Shown here piece after piece: positions 42,175 to 51,343 of a stretch of DNA of 64,000 nucleotides. The notes beneath the pieces are model-generated. The model did no database searches and was not told the origin of the DNA. It was given only the letters and a program-made list of their open reading frames with translations. The stretch lies in the NCBI GenBank assembly GCA_937891765.1, contig CALAGQ010000124.1, positions 1 to 64,000 on the forward strand, written 5' to 3'. Every line of letters starts with the position of its first letter. The stretch's first letter is position 1. This DNA is from an uncultured Nitrospina sp. GTDB taxonomy: Bacteria; Nitrospinota; Nitrospinia; Nitrospinales; VA-1. The position numbers and the translations under genes are program-made.

Positions 42175-42726
42175 AGAACGCGATCATACCGGTTGGCAAG
42201 GGCAGGCTCAAGTTTTAAGGTTGCTCATGCCGGTACCTGAAGAGTTACAGGTTATTTAAAGCCACTTTGCTCAAAGAGGGGCAAGAGGTTTTCAGCAATC
42301 TACCAGTCATATTGAGCAAAGACGGCGTTAAACAGGCGACTTTTAAACCCCAGTAAAATTTTTCATTACCGATAAATTTATCCGTGACAGGCCTGTTCCC
42401 GAGACTGGGTCGGGCCAAACTACTAGAAGATCTTTTTATGGGGAAATCCGCTTGTCGAAAATTTTGGATAAGTATAAAACCTAAAAAATCAACTATTTAG
42501 CGGATATTTTTAGAAATTGTATTATAATGCCCGTCAGTTTTGATGTAAAAAAAACTATTATTTCCCCGGCTTGAATGGGGATGGATAAAAGCACCTGGCT
42601 TGACGGGATGAGAGGGGCAAAAATGTTGATATATAGTCCTTTATTTAAGTAGCTAGATTTGAAATGCCCGTCAGAAATTGATATACACAGACTGTTAATT
42701 TTTATTATCGGTAAGGAGATTAAAAC
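42175..42726. other. Intergenic region upstream of the sensor kinase
   Basis: 552 bases with no supported gene. A -10-like TATAAT (42523-42528) lies in AT-rich DNA. The string GCCCGTCAG...TTGAT occurs twice (from 42529 and from about 42664). AAGGAG at 42713-42718 is the ribosome binding site of the kinase start at 42727. A minus-strand frame at 42493-42789 has no ribosome binding site and is rejected. Confidence 0.5.
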
Positions 42727-43854
42727 TTGCGACTTAACCTGAACAAGAGAAGTAAGTTGTTGATCAATATCCCAACGAACTGTATTCATTTGTCGAAAGT
42801 TTAATTACGAATGTTTTTATTGCGGATAAGGACTTCAATCTTGTTTTCATGAATGCCTGCGCCAGAAAATCCCTCAAAGTTATTGAGCCAACCCTTCAAG
42901 ATGTGTTTCAGATAAGTGCCGACGATGTCCTTGGTGGGCCCATTCATCGGTTTCACAAGGACCCCGATAAAGTAGAAGCGATTTTAAAAAATCCATTGGC
43001 TCTTCCCCATCAGGTTGATTTTGAATTTGGAGATGTGATCTTAAGGTCTGCAATCAATGCGATCCTCAATGAGACAGGGCAGTTGGAAGGCTATGTGATG
43101 AACTGGCTGGACATCACTGAAAGTAAAAACCTGAAAAGAAACCTGATTATTAAACTGGCTGAATTGAAACAAAGTAATCAGGACCTGGAAAGTTTTGCCA
43201 CTATTGCCTCGCACGATTTAATGGCTCCGGTTAGAAAGATCATAAACTTTGCCGAGATATTGCTTGAAAATAGTTCCCGTTATACAGAAAGCGATCAATT
43301 GTTATTGGATAAAATATTGCATGCTGGAAAGACAATGAGATTACTGACAGATGACATTCTCGAATACTCCAGATTGGCAGGTAATTCCAGTGTTTTTGAA
43401 AGGGTCAACTTAAACGATGTGGTGACCGAGGTTCTGGCTACTTTGTCAGACCAGATTATGGAAACAGGGGCTAAGATTCAGTTTGCACCATTACCGGTTA
43501 TTGAAGCTAACAAGACCCAAATGGTTCAGTTGCTGCAAAATCTCATTTCCAATTCCCTTAAATACACGCGAGCAAATATTCCTCCTGTGGTAAAAATTTT
43601 ATCTTCGAAGGAAGATGATGGATTCATAAAGGTTTGTTTGAAAGACAATGGCATGGGAATCAAGGATGAATATACAGACCTTGTATTTCAGCCTTTTGAG
43701 CGGCTCTACCCCGAGATAGAGGGGGCCGGTATAGGGCCTTGCCATTTGTAAAAAAGTTGTGGTCAGTCATGGAGGGGAGATAACGGTAGGAAATTTACCG
43801 GGTGATGGCGGGTCGGAGTTTAACATTAAGCTCCCAGAGAGGCATAGCAAATGA
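42727..43854 (+). pseudogene. PAS-domain histidine kinase, interrupted by frameshifts
   Basis: The best start is a TTG at 42727 with AAGGAG eight bases upstream, reading RLNLNKRSKLL; the reading then has to shift near 42757 into the frame DQYPNELYSF...NVFIADKDFNLVFMNA, a PAS domain. The frame is then open from 42849 to 43751 and contains PAS, the H-box ATIASHDLMAPVRKI, N-box LQNLISNSLKYT and the G1 DNGMGI. At 43734-43736 (GGG) an extra base breaks the G2 box: frame one gives GIGPCHL-stop, whereas the shifted frame gives GLAICKKVVVSHGGEI and ends at 43854, overlapping the response regulator start by ATGA. Either a decaying gene or base-calling errors; the catalytic G2 box is lost in the main frame. 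Confidence 0.7.
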
Positions 43855-44318
43855 CTAATTCGGTTAAAAGTCTTAAAGGCAGAGTGTCGGTGTTGGTGGT
43901 GGAAGATGATGCCGACGATTACAATTTATTGGAAGACACTGTGAAGGGCTGTTGCGACAAAGCTGTCATACAGTGGGTGCAGGATGGTGATAGGGCGATA
44001 GATTATTTGTTCCGGAAAGGGGAATACCAAGATGAGACCCGGTACCCTGCGCCGGATTTGATTTTTCTGGATATCAGAGTTCCCAGGAAAAACGGATTGG
44101 AGATCGCGAAAATTATCAAAGGGGATCCTGGTTTGAAAAGGGTTCCTATCATCATGTTGACCACCTCTTCTTCTCCCGCCGATGTTCTGAGTGCCTATGA
44201 AAATGGAGCTAACAGCTATTTAAAAAAACCGGAAGGTGCCGAGGAAATGGAACAATTTAAAAAGGCCATTTCCTTTTTCTGGTCCCCGGTCTTACTTTTC
44301 CCCTTGGCAACATTTTAG
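43851..44318 (+). CDS. Single-domain response regulator, Rcp1-like
   Basis: 155 residues, a lone receiver domain. Acidic pocket VVEDDADD (17-23), phosphoacceptor Asp74 in IFLDIRVPRKNG, Thr104/105 and Lys125 (YLKKP) are in place. The insertion around DYLFRKGEYQDETRYPAPDL is characteristic of the Rcp1 class that partners phytochrome-type or PAS kinases. Start overlaps the true end of the upstream kinase frame, so the two form a pair. With the kinase broken, its input is uncertain. The hydrophobic C-terminus (SPVLLFPLATF) is a little unusual. Confidence 0.88.
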   Translation: MTNSVKSLKGRVSVLVVEDDADDYNLLEDTVKGCCDKAVIQWVQDGDRAIDYLFRKGEYQDETRYPAPDLIFLDIRVPRKNGLEIAKIIKGDPGLKRVPIIMLTTSSSPADVLSAYENGANSYLKKPEGAEEMEQFKKAISFFWSPVLLFPLATF

Positions 44319-44527
44319 CAAACCAACATTGGGAGTGGTGGGGACCCTTGTCCCTCTGCTCTTCCCCGGCGAAAACCGGGTTATTCTGCATGGTCCCCCG
44401 CCAGATTTCTAGATCAGACTTGAATCAGGTTCGCGAGCAGGCTACTATGTACTGGGAATTCTTAAATAATCTGCATTGCTGATCTCAAGGGATTAGATAA
44501 TTGCACACGGAATATCAGGACTTTTTG

Positions 44528-44905
44528 ATGACTAAAATCCTTCTCGTCGAAGACAATGAAATGAATCGGGACATGCTGTCCCGGCGGTTAGAGCGCAAGG
44601 GTTTTGAAGTCATCATTGCAGTGGATGGCCTTGAAGGTGTGAACATGGCCCGCACGGAATCGCCCTGCCTGATTCTTATGGATATGAGTTTGCCGGTGAT
44701 GGATGGATGGGAAGCCGTCCGCGCGCTGAAAGACAATCCCGAAACCAAGTCTATCCCTGTTCTGGGCCTTTCGGCGCACGCCATGACTCCGGATCGGGAC
44801 AAGGCCCTAAAAGCCGGTTGCGATGACTACGATACCAAGCCGGTAGATATCAAACGCCTGATGGAAAAAATTCAAGCTTTGCTGGATCAAAATGATGCCG
44901 GATGA
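44528..44905 (+). CDS. Single-domain response regulator, DivK/CheY-like
   Basis: 125 residues from the ATG at 44528 (an upstream TTG at 44501 is in frame). Receiver residues: VEDNEMNR (7-14), phosphoacceptor Asp52 in LMDMSLPVMDG, Ser82 and Lys104 (TKP). It overlaps the Hpt gene by fourteen bases, suggesting a phosphorelay of kinase, receiver, Hpt and receiver. No output domain is present; such proteins signal by protein contact. The 209 bases before it contain only weak hairpins. Confidence 0.9.
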   Translation: MTKILLVEDNEMNRDMLSRRLERKGFEVIIAVDGLEGVNMARTESPCLILMDMSLPVMDGWEAVRALKDNPETKSIPVLGLSAHAMTPDRDKALKAGCDDYDTKPVDIKRLMEKIQALLDQNDAG

Positions 44906-45257
44906 ACAGGAACCCGTTCTTAATAAGAAGGCGGCCCTAGAGCTTTGCGATGATGATGAAGAACTCTTTTTGGAAATTGTAGAGGCCTACCTTGAAGATG
45001 CCGCCAAGCATTCCGAACAACTTCTTTATGCCTTGGAAGCAGGAGACGCCCACGAGGTAGAAGAAAGGGCGCACGCGCTAAAAGGGGCTTCGTCCAATAT
45101 TTGTGCGGGACCGGTGCGAGAGGCGGCGCTCCATTTGGAGCGGGCGGGTCGAAATAAAGACCTGAGTCAGGCGCCCCAGCTTTATAAGGTATTCAAAATA
45201 GAGTTCCAGCGGTTGATGGAGTACCTCAAGTCCCTGCCTTCTCCAGAAGACGGATAA
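44892..45257 (+). CDS. Histidine-containing phosphotransfer (Hpt) protein
   Basis: 121 residues, a four-helix Hpt domain. The phosphorylated histidine is His61 in RAHALKGASSNI, the canonical signature. It starts at tandem ATGs (44892 and 44895) inside the end of the DivK-like gene. It likely shuttles phosphate between the receiver proteins encoded just upstream. No kinase domain is attached. Confidence 0.88.
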   Translation: MMPDEQEPVLNKKAALELCDDDEELFLEIVEAYLEDAAKHSEQLLYALEAGDAHEVEERAHALKGASSNICAGPVREAALHLERAGRNKDLSQAPQLYKVFKIEFQRLMEYLKSLPSPEDG

Positions 45258-45380
45258 AGCCTTGGGTTTGTGCTGCAACTTGACAACCTGAAAGGAATAA
45301 AGTATAAAGCTCAATTCACTATTATTTGTCTCCCGGTTCGGGATGACGAGTTTTCAACGTTCAATATAGAGGGACAGTTT

Positions 45381-45644
45381 TTGGCTAATCATAAATCTGC
45401 ATTGAAGCGCAACCGGCAAAACCTGAAGAAAAATGAAAGAAATAAAGGTTATCGCACCTTGGTCAGGACGCTATCCAAAAAAGTGCGTACCGAAGCTGAG
45501 GCAGGCAACAAAGAGCAGGCACAGAAAGAATTAAAGCTTGCTACGAAAGTCATCGCCAAGGTTGGTGGTAAAGGCATCCTCCACGCTCGCGCTGCATCCC
45601 GAAAAATTTCCGGTCTCACCCGTTTGGTCAACCGCACTCCCTAA
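45381..45644 (+). CDS. rpsT: 30S ribosomal protein S20
   Basis: 87 residues: LANHKSALKRNRQNLKKNER is the S20 N-terminus. It starts at a TTG (45381) with GAGGG about eight bases before; no ATG is available at this point, though the frame stays open upstream. A TTG start for rpsT also occurs in Escherichia coli (UUG) and matters for autoregulation there. The rest is the usual basic three-helix bundle. The stop codon TAA is inside R1 copy 9, and the gene is convergent with holA. Confidence 0.95.
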   Translation: MANHKSALKRNRQNLKKNERNKGYRTLVRTLSKKVRTEAEAGNKEQAQKELKLATKVIAKVGGKGILHARAASRKISGLTRLVNRTP

Positions 45645-45751
45645 CCAGCGTAACTCTGGACTTAGTTAGCAATGTCTTCACTTTACGGGCAAAAGCTGTC
45701 TCGGCTCAACGAGTCATTGCCAATTACTACCGGGCGTTGCCCGGTGCTTAG
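45641..45751. repeat. R1 dispersed repeat, copy 9, between rpsT and holA
   Basis: CTAACCAGCGTAACTCTGG, then AGCAATGTCTTCACTTTACG, AAAGCTGTCTCGGCTCAACG and the hairpin CCGGGCGTTGCCCGG, ending GTGCTTAG. The stop codons of both convergent genes (TAA at 45642-45644 and, on the minus strand, 45748-45750) lie at its ends. Confidence 0.8.
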
Positions 45752-46743
45752 TGGGAGAGGTTTAGGATTAGGGTTTGCATCACAGCCAGAGGGTTCTGTG
45801 TAGTGGACTTCAAACTTCTATCGGCTTTTGCCAATTCCAAATATCCGTTGCGCAGTTGTTGTGTGCTGAACCGGCCAGTGTGTTGCGCAGCTTTATCGAC
45901 GACATAAGGATTGGCTCCCATAACTTTCGCAATCTGGCTGGGTGGCAGGTTTTTTTTCTGATAATGTTTTACTTCCCAGATCATTCGAAATTGCCAGGCA
46001 ATCGTGCCGAGGATTTTTATGGGTTCTTCTCCGTGATCGATTTGGTTGTGGAGCAGGTGGAGTGCCTTTTCCGGGTTTTTTGTTTTCAATGCATCGGTGA
46101 GGGCGAAAACATTTTCCTGCTTGCTTTCTCCCACCACTTCAGCGACATCCCGTTCCGAAACGGATTTGTTTTTCCCCGCATAGAGTAGAGTTTTTTCCAA
46201 TTCTTTCGCCAGAATTCCGGGTCGGGCTCCCACTCTGTTCACTAGAAAACGTGCCGCATCAGAGGATAGCGAATAACCTTTCTCCTCAGCTCGTTTCCGG
46301 AGCCAGTTTGTCAGTTCATTTTCTTTTGGAGCTTCGCAGGCGACTGCGGTTTTTAGTCCTGTTAGTGTTTTAAATAATTTTCTTTTGCGGTCGACCTTGT
46401 CGGCAGTAATGACCAGACAGACATCGGGAATGGGGGACTCGGCGTAGTCCATGAGGGCCTGGGCATCCTGATCTGTAGGAACGGCCTCGTGCAGATTGCG
46501 CACCACCACCAGTTTTGTTCCACCCATGAAAGAGAGAGTTTTGGCAGATCCCAGCCAGTGGTTCACCGTGCTTTCCCGGGCATCGAAGGTTTCCAGGTTG
46601 AAGTCCCGGTTATCATCGGTGATCCACTTTTGCAGCAGAGCCTGGATAACTTCGGTTTGATAAAAGGTTTCCGGCCCATAGAGAAAATAGAAAGGCTCTG
46701 TTTGGCCTTTGGAAATTTTCAGGATTGAGTTGTCAGGAGTCAC
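45748..46743 (-). CDS. holA: DNA polymerase III subunit delta
   Basis: 331 residues. Delta opens the beta clamp within the clamp loader. It shows the family form: N-terminal FYFLYGPETFYQTEVIQALL, a degenerate nucleotide fold, then the lid helices (LVNRVGARPGILAKELEKTL) and a C-terminal collar domain (AWQFRMIWEVKHYQKKNLPP). Gene order leuS-lptE-holA is widely conserved. Fourteen bases separate it from lptE. Confidence 0.92.
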   Translation of the reverse strand: MTPDNSILKISKGQTEPFYFLYGPETFYQTEVIQALLQKWITDDNRDFNLETFDARESTVNHWLGSAKTLSFMGGTKLVVVRNLHEAVPTDQDAQALMDYAESPIPDVCLVITADKVDRKRKLFKTLTGLKTAVACEAPKENELTNWLRKRAEEKGYSLSSDAARFLVNRVGARPGILAKELEKTLLYAGKNKSVSERDVAEVVGESKQENVFALTDALKTKNPEKALHLLHNQIDHGEEPIKILGTIAWQFRMIWEVKHYQKKNLPPSQIAKVMGANPYVVDKAAQHTGRFSTQQLRNGYLELAKADRSLKSTTQNPLAVMQTLILNLSH

Positions 46744-46757
46744 GATGGCATAACGGA

Positions 46758-47270
46758 TTAAAACTGATCAATGAGCAAGCTCACTAATCGTTTGCCCATC
46801 TCGCTATAAGCCTCTTCCAAGGCGGCGAACCGGGCCGATTCTGTGTCGACAATATCAGCGGAGGACTTGTAGTCCCATTGGGTTGTGAATTTTTGTTTCA
46901 GGTAGGGTTTGTCATTAGCTTTGTCGACCACCTTAACATCCACGCCCAGTTTTACGATGTAGCCTGAAGCAAAATCATCGGAGCTGAAGGAGACGGCATC
47001 CAATTCATAATAATAAAGGTTGCCCGTCATCACCATGTCGGCCTGACCTTTGCGGACAACTTTAAGCCTTCCATCCGTAATGAAGGAATTAATAATGGCA
47101 CTTGTTAATTCCCGGTGGATTTCCGGTTCTGTAGAGCTATTGGCGAACACGGGAATGGAAATGGTTTTTAAATGCTCGGGCAGGGAGGAACCGGTTCCCA
47201 CCAGATGATACCCGCACCCGCTAAGGAGGAGGGCGAGCAGTATCCCGAATTTGAACGGCAGTCGTTTCAT
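46758..47270 (-). CDS. lptE: LPS-assembly lipoprotein LptE
   Basis: 170 residues. A type II signal peptide with lipobox LLSGCGYH places the lipidated cysteine at Cys19. LptE plugs the LptD barrel and helps insert lipopolysaccharide in the outer membrane. IPVFANSSTEPEIHRELTSA is the recognisable LptE core. Its start overlaps the leuS stop by one base. The partner lptD is not in the window. Confidence 0.9.
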   Translation of the reverse strand: MKRLPFKFGILLALLLSGCGYHLVGTGSSLPEHLKTISIPVFANSSTEPEIHRELTSAIINSFITDGRLKVVRKGQADMVMTGNLYYYELDAVSFSSDDFASGYIVKLGVDVKVVDKANDKPYLKQKFTTQWDYKSSADIVDTESARFAALEEAYSEMGKRLVSLLIDQF

Positions 47271-49744
47271 TAGATAACGATGTTCACAAGTTTTTTGGGA
47301 ATGATGATAACTTTTTTGATTTCTTTACCCTGGGTCCATTCCAGAATTTTGGGATCTTCCAGAGACCGGGTTTTCAAATCATCTTCGCTGATACCGGACT
47401 CGACAGAAATTTTCTGTCTCACCTTACCATTGACTTGCAGGACGATCAACATTTCATCAGTTTGCGTCAGGGCCTCTTTGTATTGAGGCCAGGTCCACTG
47501 ATCCAGAGTTTTAGCAAGCCCGATCTCTGATGCCATTTCCTCGGCAATGTGTGGAGCGAAAGGCGATAATGTCAGGACCAATGTTTCCAGAGCTTCCCGC
47601 ACGGCCATCCGCGCTGTTTCATCCTTATTGTTTTCCCACCATTCCTTGAAGCTGAAGAGGTGGTTGACCAGTTCCATAATCGCGGCAATGGCGGTGTTGA
47701 ATTGCATTCTTGTTTCAATATCATCCGTCACCCGTCTTATGGTGATATGGGTCATTCGCCGAAGAGCTTTGATTTCGGGAGCGGTAGTGGTGAAGGATTT
47801 GTCCGGCAATACGGTCGTTTTGACGTCTCCGATAAATTCGCCGAAAATGCGCCACACTCTTTTTAAGAACCGTGAGCATCCTTCCACGCCCTGGTCACTC
47901 CACTCCAGATCTTTCACAGGTGGGGCGGCGAACAGAATGAAGACGCGGGCTGTGTCGGCACCATAGTTGCTAATAATTTCGTCCGGGTCCACAACATTGC
48001 CTTTGGACTTGGACATTTTGGCGCCATCCTTAATGACCATACCCTGTGTCAGCAGATGAGCAAAAGGTTCAAGAACCTCGGTCAACCCAAGATCGTTCAA
48101 CACCAGATTGAAGAACCGGGAATAAAGCAGATGCAAAATGGCGTGCTCAATGCCGCCGACATATTGATCGACCGGCATCCAGTAGTTACTATTCTCTTTG
48201 CTGAAAGGCGCTTGTTCCGACCGGGGCGAGGTGTAGCGGTCAAAATACCAGGAAGAGCAAACAAAAGTATCCAGCGTGTCGGTATCGCGGCGGGCATCGA
48301 TTCCACATTTCGGGCAGGAAACTTTATAAAAGGACTCAAGAGTGTGCAAAGGCGATTGGCCGTTTTCTCCCAATTGCGCGTCGAGGGGCAACTCGACCGG
48401 CAGTTGGTCTTCGGGAGCGGGCACGATTCCACAATTTGAACAATGGATGACCGGAACGGGTGTTCCCCAATAGCGCTGTCGGGAGACTCCCCAATCGCGA
48501 AGCCGGTAATTGATCGTGGCTTTTCCGATGCCCTCTTTTTCCAGATGTGCGCAAACTGCCTTGCGGGCTTCCGGGCCGACTAGGCCATCGAAAGAACCGG
48601 AGTTCACCATAGCGCCATCGGCGGTGAACGCCTCCGCATCCACGGTTTCAGATTGAATGACCACCCGGATTGGTAAATCATATTTACGGGCAAACTCCAG
48701 ATCGCGCTGATCGTGAGCGGGAACAGACATGATCGCGCCGGTGCCATAATCCATGAGCACAAAGTTGGCCGTCCATACAGGAATGGATTCTCCCGTTAAG
48801 GGATTCACAGCATAAGCGCCGGTGAACACACCTTCCTTTTCGCCGCCCTCGCTGGTTCGGGCGATAGTGTCCTGAATTTTTACCTTTTGCACAAAAGCGT
48901 CGATATCTTTTTCCTGTTTGGTTCCGCGCGAAAGTTTTACGGTGAGCGGGTGTTCGGGAGCCAGCACCATAAACATCGCCCCGTATAATGTGTCGGGGCG
49001 GGTGGTGAATACTTTGACGACTTCATCGCTCTCCCGGATTTTAAAGTCTACTTCCGCGCCGAAACTTTTGCCGATCCAGTTGGTCTGCATGGTCAGCACC
49101 TGTTCCGGCCATTTTCCTGCAAGGGTTTTACAACCTTCCAAAAGTCGGTCGGCATAGTCGGTGATTTTGAAGAACCAGCCCTCCTGCTGTTTCTGCAGGA
49201 CTTCGTTGTCGCATCGCCAGCAACAGCCATCCACAACCTGTTCATTGGCGAGCACGGTCTGGCAGTCTTCGCACCAATTAATTGTGGAGTTTTTTCGGTA
49301 GGCGATACCTTTTTCGAGGAACTTTAGAAAAAGCCACTGGTTCCATTTATAATAGCCGGGGTGGCAGGTGGCGATTTCGCGGTCCCAGTCGTAGCTGAGT
49401 CCGAGTGCCTTAATCTGCTTTCGCATGGTGCGGATATTTTCAAACGTCCATTTGGCAGGGTGGGTTTTATTTTTGATGGCGGCGTTCTCAGCCGGCATTC
49501 CAAACGCGTCCCAACCCAGGGGGTGAATGACGTTAAAGCCTTGCATGCGTTTGAATCGGGCCAGTGCATCGCCGATAGTGTAGTTGCGCACATGGCCCAT
49601 GTGGATTCTCCCGGAAGGATAAGGAAACATTTCCAGTAGGTAATATTTTTTTTTGGAAGAATCCAGTTCGACTTTGAACGATTTATTTTCTTCCCAGTAA
49701 GCCTGCCATTTGGCTTCGATGGAATTGGGTTCGTAGGGGGTCAT
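47270..49744 (-). CDS. leuS: Leucyl-tRNA synthetase
   Basis: Class Ia enzyme of 824 residues. HIGH reads HMGH in PYPSGRIHMGHVRNYTIGD and the KMSKS motif is intact (GAKMSKSKGNVVDPDE). The editing (CP1) domain contains the conserved TRPDTLYGA; a zinc-site-like CDNE...WCEDC region is present (WCEDCQTV and CCWRCD). I begin at the ATG at 49744 (MTPYEPNSIEAKWQAYW), the family start; the frame runs upstream through an R1 repeat to 49831. First gene of the leuS-lptE-holA unit. Confidence 0.96.
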   Translation of the reverse strand: MTPYEPNSIEAKWQAYWEENKSFKVELDSSKKKYYLLEMFPYPSGRIHMGHVRNYTIGDALARFKRMQGFNVIHPLGWDAFGMPAENAAIKNKTHPAKWTFENIRTMRKQIKALGLSYDWDREIATCHPGYYKWNQWLFLKFLEKGIAYRKNSTINWCEDCQTVLANEQVVDGCCWRCDNEVLQKQQEGWFFKITDYADRLLEGCKTLAGKWPEQVLTMQTNWIGKSFGAEVDFKIRESDEVVKVFTTRPDTLYGAMFMVLAPEHPLTVKLSRGTKQEKDIDAFVQKVKIQDTIARTSEGGEKEGVFTGAYAVNPLTGESIPVWTANFVLMDYGTGAIMSVPAHDQRDLEFARKYDLPIRVVIQSETVDAEAFTADGAMVNSGSFDGLVGPEARKAVCAHLEKEGIGKATINYRLRDWGVSRQRYWGTPVPVIHCSNCGIVPAPEDQLPVELPLDAQLGENGQSPLHTLESFYKVSCPKCGIDARRDTDTLDTFVCSSWYFDRYTSPRSEQAPFSKENSNYWMPVDQYVGGIEHAILHLLYSRFFNLVLNDLGLTEVLEPFAHLLTQGMVIKDGAKMSKSKGNVVDPDEIISNYGADTARVFILFAAPPVKDLEWSDQGVEGCSRFLKRVWRIFGEFIGDVKTTVLPDKSFTTTAPEIKALRRMTHITIRRVTDDIETRMQFNTAIAAIMELVNHLFSFKEWWENNKDETARMAVREALETLVLTLSPFAPHIAEEMASEIGLAKTLDQWTWPQYKEALTQTDEMLIVLQVNGKVRQKISVESGISEDDLKTRSLEDPKILEWTQGKEIKKVIIIPKKLVNIVI

Positions 49745-49808
49745 AGAAAAAGTGTTATCCGTAAAGAAAGGGTGAATCAATTTTAAGAATACGAATTTTA
49801 ACACATCC

Positions 49809-49870
49809 GCTAGGCGCGGGGCCAACTGCAATAGCGTTTTACTTCTAGCAATCGTTTTTCTCGGCCTAAT
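49809..49870. repeat. R1 dispersed repeat, copy 10
   Basis: GCTAGGCGCGGGGCCAACTG, CAATAGCGTTTTACTTCTAG, CAATCGTTTTTCTCGGCCTA. It ends next to the GAGGG ribosome binding site of the following symporter gene, so the repeat forms its 5' leader. Confidence 0.8.
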
Positions 49871-49881
49871 GAGGGATTACT

Positions 49882-51303
49882 GTGACTGAGCTATCTGGGA
49901 CTATTGCGGTTGTTTTTATAATTTATGTGCTGGCCATGCTGGGCATTGGTGTGTGGACGTCCAGAGTGACTCGCTCGCCGCTGGATTTTTTTCTCGCTGA
50001 CCGGTCGTTGAAGGCCTGGGTGACGGCGATTTCTTCCACCGCCAGTTCCGAAAGTGCATGGGCCGTGCTGGGAACGGTAGGCTTGGCTTATAAGGATGGT
50101 TTGTCGGCAATCTGGTTTCTGCCCGGTTGCCTGTTGGGTTATCTCATCAACTGGTTGTTCATTGCCGAGAAACTGCGTAAATACTCTGAAGAGAATCACG
50201 CCATCACCCTCCCCGATTACTTTGAAAACTATTTTGATGACAAGACCCATGTCTTGCGCGTGATTTCGGTGGTGATCATTTTTTCCTGCATGATGGCGTA
50301 TGTGGCGGCGCAGTTCACCGCTATCGGAAAAACCTTCGACGCTATTTTTGGGATTCCTCATATCCTCAGCATTTCCATCGGCGGAGCGATTGTGCTGGTC
50401 TATACCATGATGGGCGGAGTGCGTGCTGTGGCCTGGACCGATTTTGCCCAAGGCATCATTATGGTATTAGGGCTGATCATTCTTTCGTTGGTAGCACTGA
50501 CCAGCCTGGGCGGTTTTTCAGGAATGCTGGTGGAAGTGGGGAAAGTCTCGCCCGAAACTTTAGAGTGGATGGGAGGGAAATCCACCGCGGTTTTTTTTGG
50601 TTCCACAGTGGGTCTGTTAGGGATCGGGCTCGGCTACCCCGGTCAACCACATGTCATCACCCGATACATGGCGGCGAAAAATACGGAGGCCATCAAAAAA
50701 GGCACATGGATCGCTTTAGGCTGGGGACTGATGGTTTATTCCTCATCTATTCTATTGGGCATTTGTGGTCAAGCGCTGTTTCCCGGGTTGGAGGACCCCG
50801 AGCACCTGTTCCCTAAAGCGGCAGAACAATTATTACCAACCCTGTTAACAGCGGTGGTCCTGACAGGGGTGTTGGCCGCCATCATGTCCACGGTGTCGGC
50901 GCAGATTCTGGTTGCCGCCTCGGCGATTGCGCATGATGTTTATTCAAAAATGCTTAAGAAAACTTTTTCGCATGAAACCATTCTTTTAGTCAGTCGGGTA
51001 ACGGTACTGGTGCTGGGGCTTGGGGCCATGCTTATTGCGCTGGGTGAGACGCGGGTCATCTTCTGGTTTGTGCTGTTTGCCTGGTCGGGATTGGGGGCGA
51101 GTTTTGGTCCGCTCATTTTGTTCACGCTGTACTCAAAAAATACAACCCGGCAGGGAGCTATAGCAGGAATGCTGAGCGGATTTTTAACGACCCTTATCTG
51201 GAAAGCCACCGGACTTTCCGATGCTTTGGTTTATGAATTGGTTCCGGCTTTTCTTGTTGCCACCCTGTCGATTTATTTCGTCAGCAAGATGACCAGAGAA
51301 TAA
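49882..51303 (+). CDS. Sodium/solute symporter, PutP-like
   Basis: 473 residues with about thirteen transmembrane helices, sodium:solute symporter (SSS) family. It resembles PutP (sodium/proline): ISSTASSESAWAVLGTVGLAYKDG in helix 2, GLGYPGQPHVITRYMAAK in the middle and TGVLAAIMSTVSAQILVAAS with the sodium-site serines in helix 8-9. Starts at a GTG (49882) with GAGGG six bases before. Proline or a related amino acid is the probable substrate, but members also move pantothenate or acetate. No terminator is evident after the stop. Confidence 0.85.
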   Translation: MTELSGTIAVVFIIYVLAMLGIGVWTSRVTRSPLDFFLADRSLKAWVTAISSTASSESAWAVLGTVGLAYKDGLSAIWFLPGCLLGYLINWLFIAEKLRKYSEENHAITLPDYFENYFDDKTHVLRVISVVIIFSCMMAYVAAQFTAIGKTFDAIFGIPHILSISIGGAIVLVYTMMGGVRAVAWTDFAQGIIMVLGLIILSLVALTSLGGFSGMLVEVGKVSPETLEWMGGKSTAVFFGSTVGLLGIGLGYPGQPHVITRYMAAKNTEAIKKGTWIALGWGLMVYSSSILLGICGQALFPGLEDPEHLFPKAAEQLLPTLLTAVVLTGVLAAIMSTVSAQILVAASAIAHDVYSKMLKKTFSHETILLVSRVTVLVLGLGAMLIALGETRVIFWFVLFAWSGLGASFGPLILFTLYSKNTTRQGAIAGMLSGFLTTLIWKATGLSDALVYELVPAFLVATLSIYFVSKMTRE

Positions 51304-51343
51304 TGTTTGGTAGGTTGAGGAAAAATTACAAAACTGTAACCCT

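Noticed and set aside
42493..42789. 98-codon minus-strand frame before the kinase
   Set aside because: No ribosome binding site and it overlaps the kinase start and its AAGGAG site on the other strand.
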